64,000 nt of DNA, taken from assembly GCA_963662175.1 (NCBI GenBank), contig OY759222.1:13650222-13714221 (forward strand), given 5' to 3'. Numbering within the stretch: the first letter of the stretch is position 1; each line of letters begins with the position of its first letter. The notes below the pieces were generated by a model. It saw nothing but the letters and a program-made list of their open reading frames with translations, did not search any database and was not told where the DNA came from. This document shows, one piece after another, positions 1 through 10,590 of this stretch. This DNA is from Aradus depressus (lineage: Eukaryota; Arthropoda; Insecta; Hemiptera; Aradidae). The translations under genes were made by a program, and so were the position numbers.

Positions 1-403
1 AAATAATTTAAACTCTACTGGCTATTATTTTTGGAAGCGACAAAACATTTTTGTTTCATCGAGTTTTTCTTTTTCGAAAGAAAACTTTACTCCTGTTCCT
101 TAACTGAGACAAAACTGGTATCGGAATGCGTGAGGGTGGACAAGAAATCCCCTCTCTAGAATTCCTTCCTTTCCAATTTTATCTCCATACTTTTAATAAT
201 ATCCATGTTCCTACTTTTTTTTTGGATATTGTGTAATAACGAGGCCCGGCCTCATGTACTGTTTTTTTGAAGTGGTTGGAAGAATTCAGAGTCGCCCCCT
301 TCCCAAATATCCTCCCACTCTAGTCCTCAGCTTCCAATATAAAAACAGTTTCAATTTTTTGTTTTTTACAATTATAAATATTACAATATTTATTGGTCCT
401 GAG
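1..403. other. AT-rich sequence without recognisable feature
   Basis: No coding region or repeat shared with the rest of the window was seen. The one open frame (254-466) runs into a SINE-A fragment and has no protein-like character. Confidence 0.5.
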
Positions 404-566
404 TGTGTACGAAATCAAATACTCGTTAAAGACCCCTACCCTAAAAATTTAGGACTCCCACAGTAGAATCGGGCTCATGTCCACCAGAGTGACGAAAGAG
501 CGCTCTGGTAGTAGGCGATATGACCTCGTAGTTAAAGCCCGGACATGAGTCATAATAACTAAACTA
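404..566 (+). mobile_element. SINE-A, 3' fragment
   Basis: Matches the 3' half of the window's main SINE: the ACTCGTTAAAGACCCC block, the GTCGGGCTCATGTCCACC-like block, the GACGAAAGAGCGCTCTGGTA hairpin (GAGCGCTC) and the AAAGCCCGGACATGAGTCAT 3' end. The tRNA-like head is missing, as expected for a 5'-truncated retrotransposed copy. It ends in AATAACTAA rather than CCTAA, the older type of tail. Confidence 0.9.
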
Positions 567-1205
567 TAATATTCCTCATTGGGAAGGTATATGTATATTT
601 ATATGAACTATTTCATCAATAGTGGGCCCAGTAGGAGGATGACTAATGGTTCTGTTGACCACAGAGGCCTCTGGCGAGGATTGTCCCCAATAGGCAGCCC
701 AGGTACTGAAGCCCCCAGCCTACTCCTGCCTCTGACATAGCTATCTCCCATTACCATATTTCCCTATTTGCATATCATCATTGAGTCCCTTTTAAAGCTC
801 TTCTGATGGGAGTCCTCGGTAAAATGAAGTCAAGAGATTGCTGCGTACAATCCTGGCAGTTTGATGTTTACTCACAATCAAAACAAAAAGCATATTAGTT
901 TCTATTCTACGCACCGTTTAATTCCATTAAGCGTGCGTACCTTCTAACTACCTGGATTCAAGGATACAGATACTTTGAATTGGAAACGTTCCCATGTAGG
1001 AGAAGGTTACTCTTATTCTCTAAAATAATAATTTATAGGAGATAATTATAAGATTTAAGTACATAAGAATGCATCAATGAATACTTTTTTAACTTCCCAG
1101 CATATAGGCAAATATTGTAATGGGTGCGAAAATAGAAATCAAAATTGTCAACATATTTTCATGTTTTATACCGTCAATCCTGTCCTCCCGTCATCATTAA
1201 GAACA
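567..1205. other. Unique sequence, no gene seen
   Basis: About 250 bp (600-850) is less AT-rich than its surroundings and is not repeated in the window. It contains ATTTGCAT (766-773), the POU/octamer consensus. That is weak support for a regulatory role, because an 8-mer can occur by chance. The remainder is featureless. Confidence 0.3.
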
Positions 1206-1635
1206 TGACTGATTTCCTCTTAAAACCAAGTTCGCTATCTCGGGTTTTACTAGGACAGTAGACTTACGTGGAACCCACATACACGACTTAAACGTGACTA
1301 CTAACAACAAACTTACGATTTACAAAACCATTATACGTACAATTTTGTCCTACGAACTCGAACTTTGGAGTACAGCTATACAATCCAAAACCAAGCATTC
1401 CAGTCCAAACTCCTGCGACGAATTGTCAACGCTCCTTTCTATGTCACCAATAAAATCCTATGCAGAGGTCTCAGTATTCCCATTGTCAATGAATTAATCA
1501 AATCCCGATTCCAATCATTGTATAGAAACCTTTCTTCCCATTCAAATCCTCTCGCACAAGACCTTTCCTCTCATTCCCATTCTGACAATCCTCCCCGCCG
1601 CTTGAAAAGGAGGTGGCATCTCTTGAGGATAGTGA
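1206..1635 (+). pseudogene. Jockey-like LINE reverse transcriptase, C-terminal remnant
   Basis: Conceptual translation gives the end of a Jockey-type non-LTR reverse transcriptase: an LTWNPHTRLKR-like stretch at about 1268-1295, NKLTIYKTIIRTILSYELEL at 1303-1362, then after a frameshift near 1365-1390 FQSKLLRRIVNAPFYVTNK and a tail with SSHSNPLAQDLSSHSHSDNP. These are the thumb and C-terminal motifs of the family (YKTIIRPILTYG..LWG, QNK.LR.IVNAP.YV). Compared with the second copy at 4256-4740 it has lost the segment between the PHTRLKR and NKLTI blocks. It is dead: frameshifted, internally deleted and 5' truncated. Confidence 0.8.
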
Positions 1636-1649
1636 ATACTGACAATTAA

Positions 1650-2117
1650 CTTTCGAGGGAGCGTCAGCGCTGGCTGGCTTCTCCCATCAAGTGACGTTAT
1701 ATTTTTCTTTTTGACGACATATTTGCTTATTCTGTGTGTATTGTAAATACAATTTTAAAAAAAATGTTTATGTTTCAAGGTCACTACAGTATTTTTGCAC
1801 TATTTCTGAAAAGAAGTGAGAATAAAGCGAATAAAAAATTATATTGACTCCGCTCTTGTATCAATCGTAGCGTATCAACGTCAATATGATCCGAAAGTAA
1901 TTTTACCAAATTCGTTCCAGTCTTTTTTTTTTTGTTTTAACAAAAATACTGGAAAAAAATTGGATTTTAGGTTTTCTTGAAAACGATTTATCTGATCCAA
2001 TTTGTTCTGGTGGCAATCGATTCTTTGAAATATCATAAACTCTCATAGAGTTGTTATCAAATAACATCTCATAGTTTTTATAGGACAAACTTATGGTATG
2101 TCCTGATGGTTATTCAC
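1650..2117. other. AT-rich sequence, nothing recognised
   Basis: It begins with the probable 3'UTR of the Jockey-like LINE (a GGAGCGTCAGCGCTGGCTGG stretch near 1659, also seen in degraded form after 4730). The rest is low-complexity AT sequence. The minus-strand frame at 1903-2088 has no recognisable motif. Confidence 0.4.
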
Positions 2118-2351
2118 CATGCCAAAAGAAGATTCTTCAAATGATTTAGATGTCGTTGTTGCTTATTATTATTATTATTATTATAGAAAAAGAAAAATCC
2201 GAAGATTATGACGCCATCCATACATCGAAAGAAATGTTAACTGCAGATTATTTGTTGCTGTTAAAGAGCTGGAAAAGTCGGATTCCAAGTTTGTAGCATT
2301 TTACCGAATGACGAAAGAATCATTCCTAGACTTAAAATTGTACAGTTGATT
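2118..2351 (+). pseudogene. PIF/Harbinger-type transposase, N-terminal fragment
   Basis: ATG at 2118 opens MPKEDSSNDLDVVVA, then a run of seven tyrosines encoded by an ATT/TAT microsatellite, then RKRKIRRL, an in-frame TGA where the family normally has tryptophan (RRxW.HP), and RHPYIERNVNCRLF through FVAFYRMTKESFLDLKL. The RR(W)..HP...R...G.F..LV..L...D.KF..YFRM....F..L pattern is the start of HARBI1-like transposases. The catalytic DDE part is absent. The W-to-stop change and the premature end at 2349 show that it is a relic. Confidence 0.7.
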
Positions 2352-3041
2352 AAAATTGAACCATTCAGGGCGTTTTTCAATTTCATCCACAAATCTTATA
2401 TTGAACACGTGTTCCCCAGCCATTTCATGACGCAACGCAGGAGACTGAAGGGACGGGCGACCTTCCTGGCAGGTAGCATGAGACTGGTAGGATACGCGTC
2501 TCCTGGGAATGGCGTCGTTTGTGTCTCCTCACCACTCAACATAAGATGTGACTTCTAAGATACCCTCAAGATATTTGAGTATCCGTTGCGTCTCTTCGGA
2601 ATTGTCTAATGTGAGGTTGGCCTGAAGGTGTCGAACTGAAAGAAAGTTAAAAAAATGGTTGAGTGGACTCTAAAGAAAGACGATTGGTCCCAAATTTCCG
2701 CTTCGTCTGTAATATGTGGGTTTTGATGAAGCTGTTAGCAGCAGTAGTATAATTTGTTCAAAGTAGCCACATCAAAGACCTGTTCAGATATGGGTTGGAC
2801 ATGGCATGGGGGCTCCTTTCCAACACTACACAACACACACGGATCTAATTGAATTTGTGGACCACTTTGTAGACTTGAGCTCTGTTATGTTGTCTTAGCC
2901 ATGTATCAAATAGTATTGGAATTTGCTTTGTTCAATGTCTCCAATTCCACTATTTAACGTCGCCTTTACAACGTGAGGAAAACGTAAGAACGTCCTGAAA
3001 TATCGGCGTGAAAAGGACGCTTTTTTAGCCCAGTAAAAAAA
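2352..3041. other. No feature recognised
   Basis: Mixed-composition sequence with no repeat shared elsewhere in the window and no convincing reading frame. It may hold eroded remains of the PIF element whose transposase start lies just upstream. Confidence 0.3.
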
Positions 3042-3517
3042 CCAAAATGGTCGCCCGGAAAACGCGGAAAATTTTGAAAGAATTGAAAATTAGGGTTGTT
3101 ATGTGCCGCACTTGTAAAATATAATATTTTTCGTCAAAAAGGTAAGAATCAGCAGCGTAGTATAAATGTTCGCGTGTTTTGTCTCTCATTTGTCAGAAAA
3201 TAAATATTTTTTCATGAAACTAGGGGACACTTTTATCCTGGCGAATAACTTAGTTTCATGAAAAAATATTTATTTTCTGACAAATGAAAGAGAAAACATG
3301 CGAACATTTATACTACCCTATCATCTCTACCGTATTCAGTTAAATACAAATGTTCAAACAATTATGTTATTTCGACTTATATTTATATTTATAACGATTT
3401 TATGTTGATTCCTTTTTGACGAAAAAAAAACATTTTACAAGTGCGGTACTTAACAACCCTACTTTTCAATTCTTTCACAATTGTCCACGTTTTACGGGCC
3501 GCCATTTTGGATTTTCC
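3042..3517. repeat. Foldback (nested inverted-repeat) element
   Basis: Two nested inverted repeats share one axis. Outer arms: 3042-3145 and about 3405-3517, both containing GCACTTGTAAAAT and TTGACGAAAAA-type blocks in opposite orientation and ending near CCAAAATGG. Inner arms: 3161-3222 and 3252-3313, about 62 bp and almost identical, separated by a 29-bp loop (ACTAGGGGACACTTTTATCC region). This is the structure of a foldback or MITE-like non-autonomous DNA element. No coding capacity is present. Confidence 0.8.
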
Positions 3518-3835
3518 AAATTCTGAGTTTATAATCGTAATCAGTAATCCAAAAAACCCCCGAGTACAAATTTTCCATTAATTTTGACAATTATATTCGG
3601 AGATATTGTTTTTATTCATTCAATTTGATAATTCTAAATTATTTAAACTCCGATTACAAGAATTAAAAATTATTTGCGCAACTTGGGATGTTGTGCATTC
3701 TTCTTGTATGGTCTTTCTGAAGGGGATGCATAAAGTTTCATTAAAAAACTGCTTGCTCAACGAGATTCATTAGTTTTCCAAAATTTTACTCGGCTACTTT
3801 GGAAAAATTGTTTACAAATTTTCTTTATTTTGAAC

Positions 3836-4230
3836 TAGCAGTAATACCCGGCGTTGCCCGGGGAACTTTGACTTTTCTCTCAATATCTCCTATAAGGCTA
3901 TTCAGTTCCTCGACAGTACATTCATGATGTTATAATTTTCAATTATTCATACGGAATAAGGCTTATAGTCCTTCAACTGTAGTAATGCTAGCTTTGGAGC
4001 TAAAACTAATTTATTCAAAAAGATTTCTCATTAATCATTGCAATGGTTTTTGAGTTACAAAGATTGCGTGGGTGGATGCTGGGATGGACCAGATATTGAG
4101 GTACTAATACGCCTATAACCTTCCACAGACGATGACGAACAAATTTAAAAAAAAATTAATCAAATCCATCAAGCCGTTCGTGAGTTATAGCGGTACAACG
4201 CACAGACATTTTCAGCTTTATATATATGAT
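3836..4230 (+). mobile_element. Repeat family W, short interspersed element
   Basis: Begins CTAGCAGTAATACCCGGCGT and ends near ACATTTTCAGCTTTATATAT. An inverted copy lies at 58411-58932 with very high identity. The GGCGTTGCCCGGG start and the AGCTTTATATATAT end resemble common non-autonomous repeats of arthropod genomes, but I cannot assign a class. No open frame is present. Confidence 0.75.
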
Positions 4231-4255
4231 ATTTACAATTGGTATGTATAGACCA

Positions 4256-4740
4256 TAAGTAAATTGAATGAGACCTAGACAGAAGACTACGTAGAATCCC
4301 CATACACGACTGAAACGACAAGAACTAAACGGACGGTTTGGACAGCTCTATGGGTTACTAAACAGAAAATCCAGACTTTCTGCTGAGAACAAACTGACTA
4401 TTAATAAGACTTATATGGACCTACGGACTGGAACTATGGGGTTGTGCTAAGCCATCTAACATCATACGTATCCAATCCTTCCAATCCAAAGTCCTAAGAA
4501 CAATTGTCGATGCACCCTTCTATGTGTCCAACCTTACCCTTCATAATGACCTTAAAATCCCCTATGTTATTGACCTCATCATGTCCCGCTTCTCCAAATT
4601 CCACTCTAACTTTTCTTCCCATGTGAATCCAGTTGCTCGACTCTTGTCATCCCATTCCCATCCAGATAATCCCCCCAAAGACTGAGGCGGCGCTGGCCGA
4701 GAGACCTGCTACTGTAGCAAAAATATTTAGGGAGTGCCAG
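4256..4740 (+). pseudogene. Jockey-like LINE reverse transcriptase, C-terminal remnant (copy 2)
   Basis: The same family as 1206-1635 but without that copy's internal deletion. It reads PHTRLKRQELNGRFGQLYGL, NRKSRLSAENKLTINKTY, then after a frameshift near 4410 TYGLELWGCAKPSNIIRIQ, FQSKVLRTIVDAPFYVSN and SSHVNPVARLLSSHSHPDNP. A second frameshift near 4675 disrupts the conserved RLRRRWP tail. The 5' end is truncated, so the palm domain is missing. Two divergent relics 3 kb apart indicate an old LINE lineage. Confidence 0.8.
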
Positions 4741-5036
4741 TGATGACCAGCTTGGAAAAATTAACAGAAAAATATGTTTCATAATTTAAATTTAACACCT
4801 TGGCGTCTCCACTTCACGACCGCCCTCATTCCCCGGACATTTTTAGTATAATTTATTTTATAATTTCTTAGATTTAATTTGTTTGTTTTGTGTCCATTAA
4901 TTTAGTATTTTTTCCATTATTATAATTTTTATAAATAACCTATATACAGTCCACTTATTTTGTTTTTAATTTACCTTCTATCATTTATTTGCAGCAGGTA
5001 TTAACAACACTGCTCCACAAAAAAACCGGCGCACTC
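4741..5036. other. LINE 3' flank, AT-rich
   Basis: Follows the Jockey-like relic and probably includes its 3'UTR (GGGAGTGCCAGTGATGACC near 4731). Nothing else was recognised. Confidence 0.35.
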
Positions 5037-5665
5037 TGACAATTTCATTTTTTGTTGTAATTCTGTTTTTTTGGAACAAATATATTTTAGAGTACAGCAA
5101 ATTTCAAATGGAATTAGGAAAGAAAAATCAAAATGCTTGGAAAACTAAAGAAATTGATTTTTTAAATAGTCTTCCGGTCATGGTGCATGGGACGTATCGT
5201 TCTCCAGGCCTCCTGCAGACATAGAGGCGACCATCTGGTCAATGGAGAGCAAAATGAGACTCATCTGAGAAGAATATGTTGCTCTTATCTTCCGTCCAAT
5301 TACAGTGCTCTCTTCAGTGGTCTACAGTCAAGAAAGGGCGATAGACTGGCTTCCTGAGTCTTAAGTTCATCTCCTGCAGTCTTCTTCTTACTGCCTCGGC
5401 ACTCACTTCCACTCCACGGACAGTACGGAGTCTCTGAAGTAGTTGAAAACCTGTTCCTTAACGTGTGGACCAACAAAAATCTGTCGTTATGCGGACCAGT
5501 GCCTCTCGGTCGACCTGCACCCTGCCTCCTGTCTCTCTGTTGGATGGCTCTACGGATTGTTGTTTCCGGCAGACCTAAAGCACGCGCCGCGTAACGTTAG
5601 TTACGCCCATCTTCCATCCGAGCGACAGCATCTTCCATCACGACCATTGATGAGTCAGTGACGCC
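5037..5665 (-). pseudogene. Tc1-like transposase, degenerate
   Basis: Read on the minus strand from 5665 downward: a helix-turn-helix region AARALGLPETTIRRAIQQR, then GAGRPRGTGPHNDRFLLVHT and LRNRFSTTSET, then after damage DKSNIFFSDESHFALH, which contains the first catalytic aspartate of the DDE triad (FSDE), and after a stop DGRLYVCRRPGERY. This order is typical of Tc1 transposases. Several frameshifts and stops are present, and the C-terminal half with the second D and the E is not recognisable. It is a dead DNA transposon. Confidence 0.8.
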
Positions 5666-5689
5666 CCTGTGAGTCACAATAACTAACTA

Positions 5690-6164
5690 ACCTATTTGCC
5701 ACAATGAGATCCGCACTAGGCTAAAGCGGCCTTCACAATAGAATTTCATTATCCTAGCTACATTTGAAATGTCTAATTTTCATTCGGTTCACTGGGCGTC
5801 GTCCGGAAAACTGAATATTAACATAACAATACCAGTCCTTTATCCTTCCACGTTAATTCATTTTGGATTTAACATGCCACCCAACCTGTGGTTTCCTTCA
5901 TTCATTTTCACTTTATTTTCCTTGAATTTTCCTTTTTCCTTATTAAATTTCATGTTTTGTTGCTTCCTCTCTGTTCCATTCCACTACTTGATGTCCTATT
6001 TACATTGTCATTTCATTCCAATTTCAATTCGATGCATACATTTTAAGAATTATCTGTTTGAAAACTCATGTCTGTGACGCCATTTTTCTTTTTTGCTTCT
6101 TTTTATAGTAAATTTTGTTGTTAAACTGTTTTTGTTTATATTTCTTCCACATTTATTTTTAAGC

Positions 6165-6204
<40 letters not shown>
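5690..6204. other. AT-rich spacer with (TA)n
   Basis: No coding signal. The frame at 5769-6077 is a compositional artefact rich in F, S and L from pyrimidine-rich DNA. A (TA)n microsatellite occupies about 6170-6200. Confidence 0.5.
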
Positions 6205-6207
<3 letters not shown>

Positions 6208-6396
6208 TGGCCTTATGTTCGGTGCATATTAGCCATGTCATTGTGTTATCTAATTATTTACGACATCCATGGCCCCGGGAGGGAGTTCTATCTACGAAAT
6301 AAAACTCACTCCCGGACGGAATTCGAACCCGCAAACCATGGTGAGACCATGCGACCAAAGCCCTATGCTCTAGCCCGCACGGCCACCATGGCTCCC
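6205..6396 (-). mobile_element. SINE-B copy
   Basis: On the minus strand it starts GGGAGCCATGGTGGCCGTGC, carries a tRNA-like A box (TGGCCGTGCGGGCTAGAGC) and a B box (GGGTTCGAATTCCG), then the GGAGTGAGTTTTATTTCGTA body and the 3' motif GGCTAATATGCACCG.ACATA.GGCC before an A-rich tail (T-rich on this strand). About 90% like the copies at 51123-51339 and 63216-63410, by eye. Confidence 0.9.
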
Positions 6397-6607
6397 TTTT
6401 TCTTTCTTCATTTCACATTTTCTCTACAAAATCACCTCTGTTTTTATCAATGTTGCATCTTCTGCATAGATAAGCATTATCACTGGCCACGATTCTTTAA
6501 TATAATGTTTTATCCTTATTTATTATTATATTCTTTACTTTCTTGAAATTTTTTTATAATTTCTCTATTGATTATAAAGAAATTAACATCACATATTTGA
6601 TGGAGGA

Positions 6608-6932
6608 ATCATGCCCGGGCTTTAACTACGAGGTCATATCGCCTATTACCAGAGCGCTCTTTCGTCACTCTGGTGGACATGAGCCCAACTCTACTTTTTG
6701 AGTCCTTAATTTTGCCTATCCTAAATTTTTATTCACCAAGGGCAGGGGTCTTTAACGAGTACCTGACATCGTACAGGCTCGGGACCATCGCTTAACGTCC
6801 CATCCGAAGGACGGCGTGCTTAAGTTTATTTTACCTCCCAGATAAAATAAACTAAGGGCCTCGGTCGGGTTTCGGACCCACGATTTTGAGCTCAGAAGAC
6901 AAGCACGCATACTACTGAGCAACCGGCGCCCT
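6608..6932 (-). mobile_element. SINE-A copy, near full length
   Basis: Complete minus-strand copy from the GGGCGCCGGT head (6932) to the GGGCATGAT 3' end (6608). The tRNA-like A box region is slightly eroded (GTTGCTCAGTAGTATGCG), but the B box and the body, with the GGGACGTTAAGCGATGGTCC block, are preserved. Confidence 0.9.
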
Positions 6933-7385
6933 AATGGTGATATGTTGTTTATATTACAAATAAGATAAGTTCAAATGTTTCCATAGGAGTAAGCACATAT
7001 AAAATGTGCAAAACCGTTGAAAAATCGATCTCGGATTTTTGCACGATTTCAATACTTCTTTATACTATGGTATAAGAGAAAAAAGGTCCTCTGCAAAAAA
7101 TCGTTATTATATAAAATTACCATTACACAAAATGAAAGAATAAGTGGCTTAATTAAGCGTTTTAAGGGACTTTGTAGCTTAGCATTTATGTTTTTAAACT
7201 TCAAAGTAAGCACTAAGAATAATAAAATAAACAATTTTAAACAAGAAACAAGCTCCAGTGTAATATTTTTAAAAAAACTTCAGGTCCTGCCTTTGTCTGC
7301 GCTGTTTTCATTTAAAACATTACTGGTTGTTAGCAAACATAATAATATTTTCCCTCTTAACATTACTAGTCATGATTAGTTAATT
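6933..7385. repeat. Spacer with family Y fragment
   Basis: About 7010-7085 matches the 3' end of family Y (AAATCGATCTCGGATTTTTG, then GCACGATTTCAATACTTC.TTATACTA). The same ending occurs near 30840-30900 and in degraded form near 8190 and 9530. The overlapping open frames at 7017-7379 and 7049-7234 are not protein-like. Confidence 0.5.
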
Positions 7386-7658
7386 AATGTGACTCATCCC
7401 AGGCTTTGAAGTCGTATCGCCTACTACCAGAGCGCTCTGGTGGACATGAGCCCGACTCTACAGTAAGAGTCCTAAATTTTGCTTACCCAGGTTTATTCAG
7501 GGTACAGGTTTGGGACCATAGCTTAACGTCCCATCCGAACGATATTTATTTGATTTTTTTTTTACTCCCAGACAAAAAACCTAATTTTATATATATTTAT
7601 AAGTTTCGAACTCGCGATTTTCACTCAGTAACTCAGTGTTGCTTACCTATTGAGCTCA
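7386..7658 (-). mobile_element. SINE-A copy, diverged
   Basis: Minus-strand copy recognisable by GACTCATCCCAGGCTTTGAA, CTACCAGAGCGCTCTGGTGG, CCCGACTCTAC, CATAGCTTAACGTCCCATCC and an eroded B box (GTTTCGAACTCGC). It carries an internal expansion of T/A-rich DNA at 7540-7600. Confidence 0.85.
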
Positions 7659-8232
7659 AAGTCATAATCATACTAGAAAAAGTATTGCTTTGTATTACTT
7701 CTTAAAAAAAATTATTGTACATTGAAGCGATATTTTGTTGAGCGTAAGTAGGGAAGAAAGGATGATTCTGGCCTAGGAGCAAGATGGCCGTCCCCCTCCC
7801 CATGGCCTCGGCTCATGCCTCCTTGTCTGTGGCCTCGGTATTATCTAAAATTTGAGGGCATATTAATGTTTGGAAAATTAATAAAGAACATTTTTGGTGA
7901 GTAACATTATTTCGATAGGACTAACGTTTTTTGCGTTAATAAATGAAACTTCCAAAAAATATGGTTCCAAGATCTCATTTCAAGACAGTTTTCGGTATGT
8001 ATCTTGCAAGCCAAGTTACTACATTTAATAAACAATTCAGAGTTAAATCTAATCCGATTTATGTTAGATTTCAAATTTCAAGTTCATTGGAGCTCTCAAA
8101 AATATCTAATTACTTACACACAGAAAGACATCGCGAAAATGGTCGAAACATATAGAATAATACCTTGAAACGGGAAATTCCTTTAAAAAGTAGATCTCGA
8201 ATTTTTACACGTTTAAAATACTTCTTGATATC
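7659..8232. repeat. Repeat families Z and Y fragments
   Basis: About 7865-7950 is an inverted match to family Z (compare 15530-15600: TTTAGTCCTATCGAAAAAATG). About 7940-8230 resembles family Y, with CAAATTTCAAGTTCA, CACAGAAAGACATCGCGAAA and ATCTCGAATTTTTACACG. No coding region is supported. Confidence 0.5.
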
Positions 8233-8514
8233 TGAGGGCGCCGGTGGCTCAGTAATATGATGCTTACTAAGTTCAAGATCACTGGTTCGAAACCCCTTGA
8301 GCTCGACATCCTTCAGTTTGACGTTAAGCGATGGTCCCGAGCCTGTATGTTGCCAGGTACTCGTTAAATACTGCTATCCTAGGTGAATAAAAATTTAGGG
8401 TAGGCAAAATTTAAGACTAACATAGTAGTCAGGCTCATGTCGACCAGAGTGACGAAAGAGCGCTCTGGTAGTAGACGATATGTTAAAGCCCGGGCATGAG
8501 TCGTAATAACTAAC
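8233..8514 (+). mobile_element. SINE-A copy
   Basis: Starts GAGGGCGCCGGTGGCTCAGT; B box CTGGTTCGAAACCCC; body and 3' end conserved, with a deletion between the B box and the GTTAAGCGATGGTCCC block and a short deletion before TTAAAGCCCGGGCATGAGTC. Tail AATAACTAACT. Confidence 0.92.
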
Positions 8515-8961
8515 TTTCTTTTACCACATGTAAATATATCTGAGTAAATAATGATATTAGAAGTTCACTTTGGTATGCAACTACAAGAAGGTTTTTGGGA
8601 GGGAATGGGAGTTTTTATAGGGCTATAGATCAGGATGAGTACCATTGAACAAGTAGAATCAAGCTGAAACTACATTTCTCTAGCATTGTGGGAGAGCGAT
8701 AACTTAACATTCAGGCATCTAAAGGCACTATGCAAACATGAAGCTATTTACTTACAGCTGACACTGGAAAAACGGGCTTTGGGCAAGTCCGAAACAAAGG
8801 GGATAAAGACACAGTAATTCTGTCAATAGTTCTCCACACGGAATGCCAAATGATCTTACCACACTGTGGCACCTGGGGGACTTACTATTGTCAGCGAGTT
8901 CCTTTCTTGCGGCTTGATAAATTATCAACACTACAGTAACTCCTTATTCACTATTTTAAAA
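8515..8961. other. Unique sequence, no gene recognised
   Basis: Non-repetitive within the window and less AT-rich than average. I looked for splice-bounded exons on both strands. A minus-strand CTGTAAGTAA donor-like site near 8750 has no matching acceptor and open frame, so no exon is called. Confidence 0.3.
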
Positions 8962-9282
8962 TGAGACCGCCGGTAGCTCAGTGGTTTGCTTGCTTGCTTA
9001 CTGAGCTCAAGATCGCTGGTTCGAAACCAGGCCGAGGTCTTTATTTTATCTGGAAGGTAAAATAAACTTAAACATGCCGTCCTTCGGATGGTGTCGAGTC
9101 CGTACGACGTCAGGTACTCGTTAAAGACTCCTTACTCCAGGTTAATATACCTGAGTTGGCAACATTTAGAACTCGTCCTATCGAGTCGGGCTCATGTCCA
9201 TCAGAGTGACGAAAGAGCGTTCTGGTAGTAGGCGATATGAACTTTGTTGTTAAAGCCCGAGCATGAATCATAATAACTAACT
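8962..9282 (+). mobile_element. SINE-A copy, diverged
   Basis: Head CGCCGGTAGCTCAGTGG, B box CTGGTTCGAAACCAGG, and body and 3' end present. It has many substitutions (for example GGCAACATTTAGAACTCGTC) and the AATAACTAACTA tail, which marks an older copy. Confidence 0.9.
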
Positions 9283-9735
9283 ACTATTTTCAAATAGTAC
9301 ACTTTTGAATACCTGGTCAGTATAAGAGAAAATTTAACGAACAAATTTGGGGAAAACTATCTCACATAAGTTTTTTTTTATAACTAACAAAAATAACTAG
9401 TCATGAAGAAACAATATTACTTACATTTTAAAAAAATCCGTTCACAACGTTGTATTTATTCCTTATATAGAAACATAATTTCGAAAACGGTTATAACCTA
9501 TTCAAGGGATCTTTTTGCGTGAAAATTCGTTGAAAATTGGATTTCGGATTTTTGCACCATATACTATATATTCTCATACAGTAGGTAATAAGAATAAACA
9601 GATGAACTTATTTGAAAACTCAATAATTAGATGGAAGTGCATAACAGTGTCCGAATATTATTTCAGGTAACAAAATATAATTTGCCAATGGCCATTCTCA
9701 GTAATGAATGAAATAACCTATTGACATAATGATTC
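9283..9735. other. AT-rich spacer
   Basis: A weak family Y 3' end lies near 9515-9580 (GAAAATTGGATTTCGGATTT). Nothing else was recognised. Confidence 0.35.
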
Positions 9736-10046
9736 AGTTAGTTATTATGACTCATGCCCGAGCTTTACTTAAGAGGTCATATCGCCTACTACCAGCGCGT
9801 TCTTTCGTCACTCTGTTGGACATGAGTTCAACTCTTCTGTCGGAGTCCTAAATTTTGCCTTTTTAGATTTATTCACCTAGAATAGGGTAGGGTAGCTGAC
9901 ATCGCAAAGCCTCGGGACCATCGTCGAAAGACGGCGTGCTCAAAGTTTTTTCACCTCCCAGATAAAAAAGAGTCTCAGTCGCGTTTCGAACCCGCGATCT
10001 TGAGCTCAGTGAGTAGGCACCGCTACCTCTTAGCTTCCGGCGCCCC
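9736..10046 (-). mobile_element. SINE-A copy, diverged
   Basis: Minus-strand copy from GGGGGCGCCGGAAGCTAAGA (10046) to the ATGAGTCATAATAACTAACT end (9736). The B box GCGGGTTCGAAACGCG is intact. A deletion removes part of the GTTAAGCGATGG block. Confidence 0.9.
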
Positions 10047-10497
10047 CAAAAAAAACAATATTATAAGTACTCCCATTTACTGTAGTGTTTTGGTAGAAAT
10101 CAGCTAGTTCTCTACTTTGATTTTCCTACCATGAACGGATCAGCTATTTTCTCAGTATGTACTTCATACTTTCAAATTCTTGAACGTTCAGAAAAGATCG
10201 GTCTCTGAGTGACCTACCTGGCTGGCCATCCGTTGATCAATATCTCTGGCGACATGTGGATTCGAACCTCATATCCCAGACAGTGTAAATAATATTCTCC
10301 AAACTGGTTTGAATTCCAATTAGTCTTGTTATTGTTCGACTCAACTATCTACTTCTGTATCTGTGCCATAACAATTATTGACTCTCAATTAAATAAATAC
10401 AATCAAATGTGAGGGTATCAAATACAACAGACAACTGTTGTCAGTCCAAAAAAAAACTACTTTTGTAAGTAATACTTACATTTTACAAATATTTTCG
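10047..10497. other. AT-rich spacer, no feature
   Basis: No repeat shared with other positions and no convincing frame was seen. Confidence 0.35.
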
Positions 10498-10590
10498 AGG
10501 CCTTTTTTAGGTTTTTCATCTGGGAGGTAAAAAAAACCTTGAGCACATCGTCCTTCGGAGTAAACGTTAAGCAATGGTCTCGAGCATCAG
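10498..10590 (+). mobile_element. SINE-A internal fragment
   Basis: Only the middle of the SINE is left: CATCTGGGAGGTAAAAAAAA, CCTTGAGCACATCGTCCTTC and CGTTAAGCAATGGTCTCGAG. It abuts a family X copy at about 10590. Confidence 0.8.

Noticed and set aside
5443..5661. 72-codon plus-strand frame
   Set aside because: Antisense shadow of the degenerate Tc1 transposase, which reads on the minus strand.
8700..8960. Minus-strand exon with GTAAGTAA donor near 8750
   Set aside because: No acceptor-bounded open frame of reasonable length leads into it.
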